Origin: Deltaproteobacteria bacterium
GTDB lineage: Bacteria; Desulfobacterota; Desulfarculia; Desulfarculales; Desulfarculaceae
NCBI GenBank assembly: GCA_021815655.1
Contig: JAKAGJ010000168.1
Coordinates: forward strand, 1-5,939
DNA: 5,939 bases
Reading direction: 5' to 3'
Shown here piece after piece: positions 1 through 5,237 of this stretch (its first letter is position 1; every line of letters starts with the position of its first letter). The notes beneath the pieces were generated by a model, which did no database searches, was not told the origin of the DNA, and was given only the letters and a program-made list of their open reading frames with translations. A program made the translations under genes and the position numbers.

Positions 1-1
1 C

Positions 2-862
2 GGGCTGTATGAAGCGAGCAAGGTCTGGCTGGGCCTGAAGGACGACTACGCAACCCCCGAGGAACTGAAGCGGGAAGGGGACAAGTGGGGACATACCTTG
101 CACTTGACTAACTCCTTGGTTTGTCTGGGCGCTGATCTGACCGGCAGTTCATCGATCGTTTCGGCCAACCAGCTATGGGGCAGCATGGCCAATGCGGGTG
201 GCACCTACAGTAATATGGCCTACTACACGGGCCAGGCCCTGCACCAACTGGACAAGATCAGCGCTATCACCGCACCCGTGGACATGTGGGAGACAGGCGT
301 TGACACCGCCTCCGTGGGCGATGAATGGGGCCTTTGGGATTATGACCCCAGCAAGTTTAATATGAGCCCCGGCGCCGGTGGAGGCACAAACATTGCTCCC
401 GGCACAGGCATCGGCGGCGTGGGAGGCATTGGTGCGGGCGGAACCCTGGGCCCTGGTGGGTCTATCGGTGGCGTTGGGGGCATTGGTGCGGGTGGCGGCG
501 TGGGCGGTGGTGGCTCCATCGGCACCAGTGGCTCCACCGGCCAAGGTGGCTCCATAGGCGGCGTCGGTGGTATCGGCTCTGGCGGCACCATTGGCTCTGG
601 CGGGGCCATTGGCGGAGGCGGCGCGGTGGGTACCGGCGGGGCCGTGGAGACGGGCGGAAGCATCGAATCCGGCGGGACAGTTGGCAAGGGAGGGGATATC
701 GGCACGGCGGGGGCCGTTGATTCCGGCGGCGCCACGGAGGCTGCCCCAAGTATTCAAACTCCCCAGATCCCGAATGCTCCACCTATGCCCAATGCTCCCA
801 ATATCCCACCATCGCCCAAGATCCCCCCCACGCCAAAAATTCCAGAAGTGCCCAAGATCTAG
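2..862 (+). CDS. 3' part of unrecognised protein with Gly- and Pro-triplet repeat tail
   Basis: The reading frame is open from base 2 to the TAG at 860-862, so the true start lies upstream; the in-frame TTG at 98 is unlikely to be the start because coding sequence continues to its left. Residues below count from that TTG codon as 1. The first ~100 residues, plus 32 residues before them, form a mixed, aromatic-containing, apparently soluble region with no motif I recognise and no membrane helix. Residues 106-213 are a low-complexity tract with Gly at nearly every third position, and residues 222-254 have Pro at every third position, ending at the stop. The gene lies 50 bp upstream of the pilin-lipase gene on the same strand, so co-transcription is likely. 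A surface or fibre-associated structural role is inference from the repeats and the neighbours; function is unknown. The coding call is secure, the function is not. Confidence 0.8.
   Translation, partial: GLYEASKVWLGLKDDYATPEELKREGDKWGHTLHLTNSLVCLGADLTGSSSIVSANQLWGSMANAGGTYSNMAYYTGQALHQLDKISAITAPVDMWETGVDTASVGDEWGLWDYDPSKFNMSPGAGGGTNIAPGTGIGGVGGIGAGGTLGPGGSIGGVGGIGAGGGVGGGGSIGTSGSTGQGGSIGGVGGIGSGGTIGSGGAIGGGGAVGTGGAVETGGSIESGGTVGKGGDIGTAGAVDSGGATEAAPSIQTPQIPNAPPMPNAPNIPPSPKIPPTPKIPEVPKI
413..736 (+). repeat. Gly-X-Y triplet / six-residue repeat tract inside the first gene
   Basis: Residues 106-213 (counting from the TTG at 98) read as 36 consecutive triplets with Gly first in 33. The three exceptions are all acidic (E184, E190, D208). 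A six-residue period is superimposed, roughly G-G-[STA]-[IV]-G-x, placing Ile/Val about every sixth residue. Three copies of the block IGGVGGIG[AS]GG start at 410, 464 and 554; their codons differ at many silent positions, so the similarity is kept at protein level and is not a fresh DNA duplication. Proline is nearly absent, which argues against an ordinary collagen helix. Polyglycine-II bundling or a hexapeptide-type solenoid are possible folds (inference). Confidence 0.85.
761..859 (+). repeat. Pro-X-Y triplet tail at the C-terminus of the first gene
   Basis: The last 33 residues are eleven uninterrupted triplets that each begin with proline (PQI, PNA, PPM, PNA, PNI, PPS, PKI, PPT, PKI, PEV, PKI), ending exactly at the TAG stop. 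Such a pattern favours a left-handed polyproline-II helix with one face of proline. It follows the Gly triplet tract after a short break. This part could be a stalk, a spacer or a binding peptide; the sequence does not decide between these. Confidence 0.85.
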
Positions 863-912
863 CGACATGAAGGGATGTCTTTTGAGCAAACGGCGGATGG
901 CGGTGGCATGAC

Positions 913-2166
913 GTGAACTTCTGGCGCGCCATAGCTCGCGGGCGCGAGGGCGCCGGCGCCGTCGAGTACATGCTGGGGGTGACCCTGGTGGTGCTGGTCA
1001 TGGTGGCCTCGCTGAGCCTGCTCGTTCCCTACCTGCAAAGGGGTCTGCTGGGGCTCGGCCAAGGCCTGCGTAGCGAGGATTACAAGAGTATCGGCACGGA
1101 CGAGGGAAAGGGCGGGGGCTCCTGGAGCCCGGGCACCTCGCCCTACTGGCAGTCGGGCCAGGACGGGCATTCCTGGGTCGGTGGCGAGGACAAGCTGGGC
1201 ATCGCGAAGTTGCCGGCCAACATCGCCTCATTGAGGGAGCAGACCCCCAAAATTGCATTTTCGGCCATGGACTATCTCAAACTTGCGGATTTCAATACCT
1301 CGGTCATGGAGAAGAATCTCCCTGGCAAGTGGGAGGTGGTTGACGTGTCAAGGGGGGATTATGCGGACTACGGCATAACCCCGGAAATGCTCAGCGGAAA
1401 GTGGTGGGACGGTTTCGAGGCAAGGTTGTATTACAACCCCGATACAAACCAGTATGTCTGTGCGTTCGAAGGGACCTCGCCCCTCAGCGTACCAGACTGG
1501 TTGAACGACGTGGCGCAGGGATCGGGGATATACAGCATTCAATACGAACGCGCTATAAAGTTGGCGGATGCGCTCAATGGGATGGCCAACAATAAGGGCG
1601 CGGATTTAGAGTTTGTCGGGCATTCCCTGGGGGGTGGATTGGCCAGTGCGTCCAGCATAGCCACCGGCAGAAAGGCGGTGACCTTCAACGCGGCTGGGCT
1701 GAACTACAACACGGTTAGCGATAGGGTGGGCAGCTATCAGGAGATGCATGAGAAGGGCGCGCAACTCATAAAGGCGTATTATATCGAGGGCGAGGTGCTG
1801 AGTTCGTTGCAGGATTCAAAAACTGTCGACCTCGCCATGATTCTGCCAGGCACGTCACCCATAGCGCTCTACAACGCCCATACCAATGATGGTGATGTAC
1901 TCCCAGAGGCGGTGGGAACAAGGATCAAATTGGAGGCCCCCACCTGGTCCGTTGGTGGGATTGAGGTGCCCCGCGATCCCATTTCCTTGCACTTGATGCC
2001 ATCGCTGTATGACGCGTTGGGGACGACGACCAATTCGAGCAATCCCATCATGCAGGAAAAGTCGTGGGCTTATCATAGGGAAGTCGCGGACGAACCTAAT
2101 TTTCGCGCCATGTGGAGAAGGCCTGCCAGGTGTTCGCGCCTGGAAGGCGGCAAGGGCCTGACTTGA
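913..2166 (+). CDS. Flp-type prepilin fused to a lipase class 3-like hydrolase
   Basis: This 417-aa protein begins at GTG 913, the only start codon in frame after the stop at 883; a weak GGTGG lies 6 nt upstream. Residues 1-41 are a class III prepilin leader and helix: a basic leader, Gly13, then A14-G-A-V-E18-Y19-M-L and a hydrophobic run to about residue 41. Cleavage after Gly13 would put Glu at +5 and Tyr at +6, as in Flp pilins. Residues ~45-110 are a Gly/Ser-rich linker. Residues ~112-390 resemble lipase class 3-like alpha/beta-hydrolases. They include an AFEGTS segment (184-189), the nucleophile elbow G236-H-S238-L-G-G, a following strand VTFNAAGLN, a YYIEGEVLS segment in which E294 is my best guess for the acid, and H360 in SLHLMPSLYDAL as candidate histidine. 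The likely role is ester or phospholipid hydrolysis outside the inner membrane, anchored to or carried by the Tad pilus. Substrate is unknown. The domain architecture is clear; the triad acid is uncertain. Confidence 0.85.
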   Translation: MNFWRAIARGREGAGAVEYMLGVTLVVLVMVASLSLLVPYLQRGLLGLGQGLRSEDYKSIGTDEGKGGGSWSPGTSPYWQSGQDGHSWVGGEDKLGIAKLPANIASLREQTPKIAFSAMDYLKLADFNTSVMEKNLPGKWEVVDVSRGDYADYGITPEMLSGKWWDGFEARLYYNPDTNQYVCAFEGTSPLSVPDWLNDVAQGSGIYSIQYERAIKLADALNGMANNKGADLEFVGHSLGGGLASASSIATGRKAVTFNAAGLNYNTVSDRVGSYQEMHEKGAQLIKAYYIEGEVLSSLQDSKTVDLAMILPGTSPIALYNAHTNDGDVLPEAVGTRIKLEAPTWSVGGIEVPRDPISLHLMPSLYDALGTTTNSSNPIMQEKSWAYHREVADEPNFRAMWRRPARCSRLEGGKGLT

Positions 2167-2176
2167 GGCCTGTAAC

Positions 2177-2185
2177 AAAAGGAGG
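2177..2185 (+). promoter_or_regulatory. Strong ribosome-binding site of flp
   Basis: AAAAGGAGG ends 6 nt before the ATG at 2192. It is the closest match to the anti-Shine-Dalgarno sequence in the window, as expected for a major structural subunit made in excess over its neighbours. Confidence 0.85.
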
Positions 2186-2191
2186 TTTGGC

Positions 2192-2374
2192 ATGAGGCGT
2201 TTTCGGGATCTGTTGAAGGACGAGAGCGGCATCGCGGTGGAGTACATGCTCATCATCGCCGTGGTGGTGGCCGGCATCATCGCGGCCACAGCGGTCTTTT
2301 GGCCCAAGTTCCAAGAGGGTGTAGACACTTTGGGCGGCAACGTGCAGAAGAAGCTGGGTGACGGCATGAAGTAG
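2192..2374 (+). CDS. flp: Flp/Fap-type major pilin subunit
   Basis: This 60-aa protein is the typical size of a Flp major pilin. It has a charged leader (MRRFRDLLKDESG), then I-A-V-E17-Y18-M-L and a hydrophobic helix to about residue 38, then a short polar C-terminus. Such subunits are trimmed by the CpaA/TadV peptidase and packed by their N-terminal helices into the Tad fibre. The ATG is fixed by the strong Shine-Dalgarno site. The gene starts 25 bp after the pilin-lipase stop and is followed by 128 bp before cpaA. One oddity is that only three residues separate Gly13 from the Glu-Tyr pair, where the classical Flp site has four. Cleavage after Ser12 would restore Glu at +5. The AVEYML block is shared with the pilin-lipase upstream. 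Confidence 0.95.
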   Translation: MRRFRDLLKDESGIAVEYMLIIAVVVAGIIAATAVFWPKFQEGVDTLGGNVQKKLGDGMK

Positions 2375-2389
2375 GGCTGGGCTCGACTT

Positions 2390-2404
2390 GGCCCGCGCGG
2401 GGCC
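2390..2404 (+). terminator. Possible weak hairpin after flp
   Basis: GGCCC (2390-2394) can pair with GGGCC (2400-2404) around a 5-nt GCGCG loop, 15 bp after the flp stop. There is no T-run, so it is not a canonical intrinsic terminator. It could act as a partial attenuator or an RNA 3'-end stabiliser separating abundant flp mRNA from cpaA. In GC-rich DNA such short stems are common by chance. Confidence 0.25.
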
Positions 2405-2492
2405 GCCCCTCCCTGCGTGTTGGCCGCTGCTTGCACCTCTAGGGGGAGCACCCGGGCATGGGTCCCGCCAGGTGCCTGGGGTGCGCGCGCCT

Positions 2493-2497
2493 GGGAG
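2493..2497 (+). promoter_or_regulatory. Ribosome-binding site favouring the 2503 start of cpaA
   Basis: GGGAG lies 5 nt before ATG 2503. An earlier in-frame ATG at 2458 also has a GGGGGAG 9 nt upstream, so the signal alone is not decisive. The 15 extra residues from 2458 look unlike a prepilin peptidase N-terminus, and from 2503 the first membrane helix begins within a few residues. Confidence 0.55.
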
Positions 2498-2502
2498 CGA
2501 CC

Positions 2503-3024
2503 ATGACGCCAGGTCGAGAAATAGTCTTGGCCGTGGCCCTGCTGATCTGCCTGGTCACCGACCTGCGGTCCAAGCTGATCTACAACTGGGTCACGGTGCC
2601 GGCCATGGTCCTGGGCCTGACCCTGTCCGCCTGGGAGGGCGGCTGGGCCGGCCTGGGCGATGCGGCCATCGGGCTTTTGGTCTGCGGCGGGGTGATGCTG
2701 CTGCCCTTCCTGGCCGGCGGGATGGGCGGCGGCGACGTGAAGCTCCTGGCCGCGGTGGGGGCGCTGGGGGGCGCTGGGTTCGGGCTCAGGACCACGGTCT
2801 ACGCCTGCGCGGTGGGCGCGGCCATCTCCCTGGCCCTGATGGTGCGCCATGGCCGGCTGCTGCGGGGGCTTAAAGGCACCTGGATGTTCCTGCGCACCAT
2901 GTTCGACCGCAACCTGGCGGTGACCAGGCCCGAGAAACTGGGCCTGCCCACCCTGCCCTTCGCCACCTGCGTGGCCGTGGGCGCGGTCTGGGCGCGCTGG
3001 TTCGACATCCTGCAACGCCACTGA
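2503..3024 (+). CDS. cpaA: Prepilin peptidase CpaA/TadV (A24 family)
   Basis: This 173-aa, very hydrophobic inner-membrane aspartic peptidase has the short form typical of Tad systems and lacks the methyltransferase domain of PilD. The two catalytic aspartates expected in this family are visible: D20 in VTDLRSKLIYNW at the end of the first helix, and D78 in the GGGD motif (GGMGGGDVKLL, residues 72-82). Four to five membrane helices can be picked out (about 7-19, 30-42, 54-70, 82-108 and near the C-terminus). It should cleave the Gly-containing leader of Flp and of the TadE-type proteins encoded next to it. The start at 2503 is preferred over 2458, which would add 15 atypical residues. It lies between flp and the minor prepilin genes, the usual place for tadV. 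Confidence 0.93.
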   Translation: MTPGREIVLAVALLICLVTDLRSKLIYNWVTVPAMVLGLTLSAWEGGWAGLGDAAIGLLVCGGVMLLPFLAGGMGGGDVKLLAAVGALGGAGFGLRTTVYACAVGAAISLALMVRHGRLLRGLKGTWMFLRTMFDRNLAVTRPEKLGLPTLPFATCVAVGAVWARWFDILQRH

Positions 3025-3041
3025 GGCGGGCGGGGGGACCC

Positions 3042-3047
3042 AAGGAG
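3042..3047 (+). promoter_or_regulatory. Ribosome-binding site that decides the first tadE-like start
   Basis: AAGGAG directly abuts the ATG at 3048, leaving no spacer, but sits 6 nt from the in-frame ATG at 3054. The start at 3054 is therefore preferred. A GTG at 3051 is also in frame but too close. Confidence 0.7.
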
Positions 3048-3053
3048 ATGGTG

Positions 3054-3584
3054 ATGGCGCGAAAGGGCATGACCGGCGGATGGGGCGCGCGGTTCCGGGC
3101 GCGCGCCCGGGATCTGGCCGGGGACCGCCGCGGCCTGGCCGCCGTGGAGTTCATGCTGATAATGTCGCTCCTCATGTTGGTCTTCCTGGCCATCTTCTCC
3201 ACCTTCTTCCTGGGCGTGGACCTTCTGGTCACGCGCTATGGGGCCTTCATGGGGGCCCGCGGGCTCCTGAGCGGCGACGGCATTCCGGGGGCGCAGGGGG
3301 ATTGGGAGGAGGCCGCCGAGGCCGTGGGCGACATGGCCTTCAACGTGGACCGTCGGCCCGGGGTCAACAGCGTGCAGGCGGTCAAGGTCTGCGGCGGCGA
3401 CGGCGTGGAACTGAGGGTGCAGGTGCGCGAGTATTTCCAGAACGACGCCATGTTCGGCGGAGCCAGCGGGTTGCAGGTGAGCCGGCAGTGCTGTCTGGGG
3501 CGCTTCTCGGCGCGCTTCATCGGCGACAACGCCATGAACATCGGCAGCCTCTGGGCGCCCGTTGGCCTCAAGAAGGACCGCTAG
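3054..3584 (+). CDS. TadE-family minor prepilin
   Basis: This 176-aa protein has a long, Arg-rich leader (residues 1-27) and then G27-L-A-A-V-E32-F-M-L, giving Glu at +5 after cleavage at Gly27. A hydrophobic helix spans about residues 31-57. The remainder is periplasmic, with three cysteines (C113, and the adjacent pair C146-C147) that could form a disulfide. TadE-family proteins are pseudopilins processed by the TadV peptidase and needed for Tad pilus assembly. The gene begins 29 bp after cpaA and ends one base before the next start codon, which implies translational coupling. Because the window holds two TadE-type genes, I do not assign tadE versus tadF. ATG 3048 is an alternative start adding two residues. 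Confidence 0.85.
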   Translation: MARKGMTGGWGARFRARARDLAGDRRGLAAVEFMLIMSLLMLVFLAIFSTFFLGVDLLVTRYGAFMGARGLLSGDGIPGAQGDWEEAAEAVGDMAFNVDRRPGVNSVQAVKVCGGDGVELRVQVREYFQNDAMFGGASGLQVSRQCCLGRFSARFIGDNAMNIGSLWAPVGLKKDR

Positions 3585-3585
3585 G

Positions 3586-4629
3586 ATGGGCCTGGGTCTC
3601 CGCATGCGCCGTGGGTTGGGCCTGGGTCGTCTGGGGCGCCTGGCCAGGGACCAGGGAGGCCAGGTGGCGGTCTTCTTCATGCTGTCCTTCACGGTCCTGT
3701 TCTGCCTGATGGCCTTTCTGGTGGACCTGGGCCAGGTGATCCACGACAAGGTACTCACCCAGGGGGTGGCCGACGCCGCCGCGATATCCGGGGCCAGCGT
3801 CCAGGCCGCCGGCCTGAACGAGCTGGCCGACCTGAACGCCGAGCTGATCAAGCTGCGCAACGACGCCCAGAGCAACATACAAGGCAAAATATTCGGCATG
3901 GGCGGCAGCCAGGGCTACCTCCAGTCCGCCTACTACGACTTGTACATGAAGATGACCCAGGCCCACATGCTCGCCTACGCGGCCTCCTATGCCTCCAAGG
4001 CCCACCAGGCGGCCCGGGAGGTGGTGGACTGGGCCAACAACCGTTATCAGCGGGGCAAGAGCTTTCAACGCTTGCCCTTCCTTGCGGCGGTCGGCGTCGA
4101 GCCTCCCGCTCCGTCCTATTCCCGAAACCGCTTCCAGATGGAGGCGCTCCTGGGCGAGCCCTATCCGGGCACCTTCCTCACCGTGGTGGGCGACTGGCAA
4201 CCCTTCCGGCTCTCCTGGCTGGCCCCGGTCTGCATCTGCCCGCCCCATTGGTGCAACTGCTCGCCGCGCACCGTGAAATACTTCGGCGCCAGCCGCCGGC
4301 CCTGGAACAGCATCGAAATCTTCAACCGCACGATCCATGGCGGCGCCTATCAGTTCTGGGGCCCGGGCGCCAAGGACTCCAAGACCACCACCTATTTCCG
4401 GGTGCGGGTGTGGCGGGACGAGGCCAAGCCCTATCTCACCCTCTCATCCCTGGGCTTCGACGTGGCCATACCCAAGGTGGAGGCCTATGCCCTGGCCCAG
4501 CCCCTGGGGGGCAGGATATCCAACGGCGACGCCAGCTACCGGGCGCGTCTGGTGCCGCTCAATTCCACTTACCTCTATGACAAGTGGTCCACGGACCCCC
4601 TACGGCAGCGGGGGCGCTTCCGGCACTGA
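3586..4629 (+). CDS. TadG-like Tad-domain pilus assembly protein
   Basis: This 347-aa protein starts at ATG 3586, one base after the preceding stop, with GAAGGA 8 nt upstream. The N-terminus is a basic segment followed by GGQVAVFFML and a hydrophobic helix (about 26-48). Next comes the characteristic Tad-domain continuation DLGQVIHDKVLTQGVADAA (47-65), where pilin-like proteins of this family have a long amphipathic helix. There is no Glu at +5 (Phe30 instead), so peptidase cleavage is doubtful, as in other TadG-type proteins. The rest is periplasmic. No von Willebrand A domain is recognisable, and the protein is shorter than many TadG proteins. Residues 216-225 form a Cys/His cluster (C-I-C-P-P-H-W-C-N-C). 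It probably acts as an inner-membrane-anchored accessory subunit of the Tad pilus. Confidence 0.82.
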   Translation: MGLGLRMRRGLGLGRLGRLARDQGGQVAVFFMLSFTVLFCLMAFLVDLGQVIHDKVLTQGVADAAAISGASVQAAGLNELADLNAELIKLRNDAQSNIQGKIFGMGGSQGYLQSAYYDLYMKMTQAHMLAYAASYASKAHQAAREVVDWANNRYQRGKSFQRLPFLAAVGVEPPAPSYSRNRFQMEALLGEPYPGTFLTVVGDWQPFRLSWLAPVCICPPHWCNCSPRTVKYFGASRRPWNSIEIFNRTIHGGAYQFWGPGAKDSKTTTYFRVRVWRDEAKPYLTLSSLGFDVAIPKVEAYALAQPLGGRISNGDASYRARLVPLNSTYLYDKWSTDPLRQRGRFRH

Positions 4630-4635
4630 AAGGAG
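4629..4635 (+). promoter_or_regulatory. Ribosome-binding site of the second tadE-like gene
   Basis: AAAGGAG overlaps the last base of the preceding stop codon. It is 5 nt from GTG 4641 and 11 nt from ATG 4647, both in frame. Spacing favours GTG 4641, although ATG 4647 is not excluded. The first tadE-like gene carries the same AAGGAGATGG block. Confidence 0.65.
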
Positions 4636-4640
4636 ATGGC

Positions 4641-5135
4641 GTGGGCATGGAGCGGGCGCGGAACAACACCGGGTGGCGGGCGTGGGCCCTGCGCCGCGGC
4701 CGGGCCCTGTGGCGGGGGGAGCAGGGGCAGTCCTCGGTGGAGTTGGCCCTGCTGCTGCCCTTGTTGGCCCTCATCATCCTGGTGATGGCCCAACTCTTCG
4801 TCACCTCCGACCTGACCATCGTCACCGTGGTCAAGGCCTATCGCCAGACCATGGACCATGCCCGCAAGATTGACGGCCAAGGCGGCTTCTCCCACCTGCA
4901 CGTGGAGGAGGCCGACAACGAGATGCCCGTGCTGCCAGGCCTTAACGGGCTGTTCAACCAGCTCTCCGGCTCGCCCCTGCGCCCGCCCGGCTCGCCTTGG
5001 CATGTGCGCAGGGGATTGGCCGTCACGGCCGGCTCTCTCACCGGCACCAGGCGCAGCGCCTTCAACGACTTTGGCGACGGGCAGGGGCTGGGCGGAAGCG
5101 CGGAGCGCAAGCGGAAGGTGCTGGACGGCTTCTAG
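4641..5135 (+). CDS. Second TadE-family minor prepilin
   Basis: This 164-aa protein (162 aa if ATG 4647 is used) has an Arg/Trp-rich leader followed by G29-Q-S-S-V-E34-L-A-L-L-L-P, the classical TadE-family site with Glu at +5. A single hydrophobic helix follows, about residues 35-54. The periplasmic part is polar, has no cysteine and ends in a basic stretch (AERKRKVLDGF). It should be processed by CpaA/TadV and act as a minor pilin or assembly factor. It starts 11 bp after the TadG-like gene and is probably translationally linked to it. The TadE / TadG-like / TadE order suggests the three products act as one subcomplex (inference). The GTG start was chosen on Shine-Dalgarno spacing. Confidence 0.83.
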   Translation: MGMERARNNTGWRAWALRRGRALWRGEQGQSSVELALLLPLLALIILVMAQLFVTSDLTIVTVVKAYRQTMDHARKIDGQGGFSHLHVEEADNEMPVLPGLNGLFNQLSGSPLRPPGSPWHVRRGLAVTAGSLTGTRRSAFNDFGDGQGLGGSAERKRKVLDGF

Positions 5136-5171
5136 CCGCACCTGGCCGCCCAGGCCCGGCAAAAGGGGTTT

Positions 5172-5199
5172 TTGGGCGGGCGGTGCGGCCGCCCCCCAA
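5172..5199 (+). other. GC-rich hairpin between the second tadE-like gene and cpaB
   Basis: TTGGGCGGGCGG (5172-5183) pairs with CCGCCCCCCAA (5189-5199): 11 base pairs with a single bulged C at 5177 and a 5-nt loop TGCGG. It sits 36 bp after a stop codon and 38 bp before the cpaB start. No T-run follows on the + strand, so it is not a standard intrinsic terminator. An attenuating or mRNA-processing element is possible. Confidence 0.55.
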
Positions 5200-5226
5200 G
5201 ACGGCAAGGATTGGAACCCAAGGATT

Positions 5227-5230
5227 AGGA
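5227..5230 (+). promoter_or_regulatory. Ribosome-binding site fixing the GTG start of cpaB
   Basis: AGGA ends 7 nt before GTG 5238. An in-frame TAG at 5226-5228 rules out any start further upstream. The nearby ATG at 5230 is in another frame and stops after six codons. Confidence 0.65.
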
Positions 5231-5237
5231 TGCGCAA

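Noticed and set aside
340..735. Antisense proline-rich open frame opposite the Gly repeats
   Set aside because: Gly codons read backwards give Pro codons; it is a mirror of the repeat tract with no ribosome-binding site or other support.
413..736. Reading the Gly tract as a true collagen domain
   Set aside because: Gly is every third residue but proline is almost absent, with Ile/Val/Ser/Ala in X and Y, so a standard collagen triple helix is unlikely.
173..889. 238-aa antisense open frame, Ala/Gly/Arg-rich
   Set aside because: Shadow of the first gene in GC-rich DNA, with no domain pattern.
867..911. 14-codon ORF (ATG 867 to TGA 909-911) just before the pilin-lipase gene, a possible leader peptide
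   Set aside because: No clear ribosome-binding site, no attenuator structure seen around it, and this length is expected by chance.
2120..2175. Possible sigma-54 or other promoter before flp
   Set aside because: A GG...TTGA arrangement near 2148-2165 lacks the GC of a -12 element, and no convincing -35/-10 pair was seen.
2120..2495. Similar GCCAGGTG...GCGCCTGG strings at about 2125 and 2468, considered as a recombination repeat
   Set aside because: Only two 8-base blocks match, with different spacing; this is likely by chance in GC-rich DNA.
1855..3021. 388-aa antisense open frame spanning the lipase end, flp and cpaA
   Set aside because: It lies opposite three well-supported genes and has the His/Gln/Pro/Arg-rich composition typical of antisense frames in high-GC DNA.
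2799..3899. 366-aa antisense open frame
   Set aside because: Opposite cpaA, tadE-like and tadG-like genes, with no recognisable motif.
3568..4338. 256-aa antisense open frame
   Set aside because: Opposite the TadG-like gene; composition of an antisense shadow.
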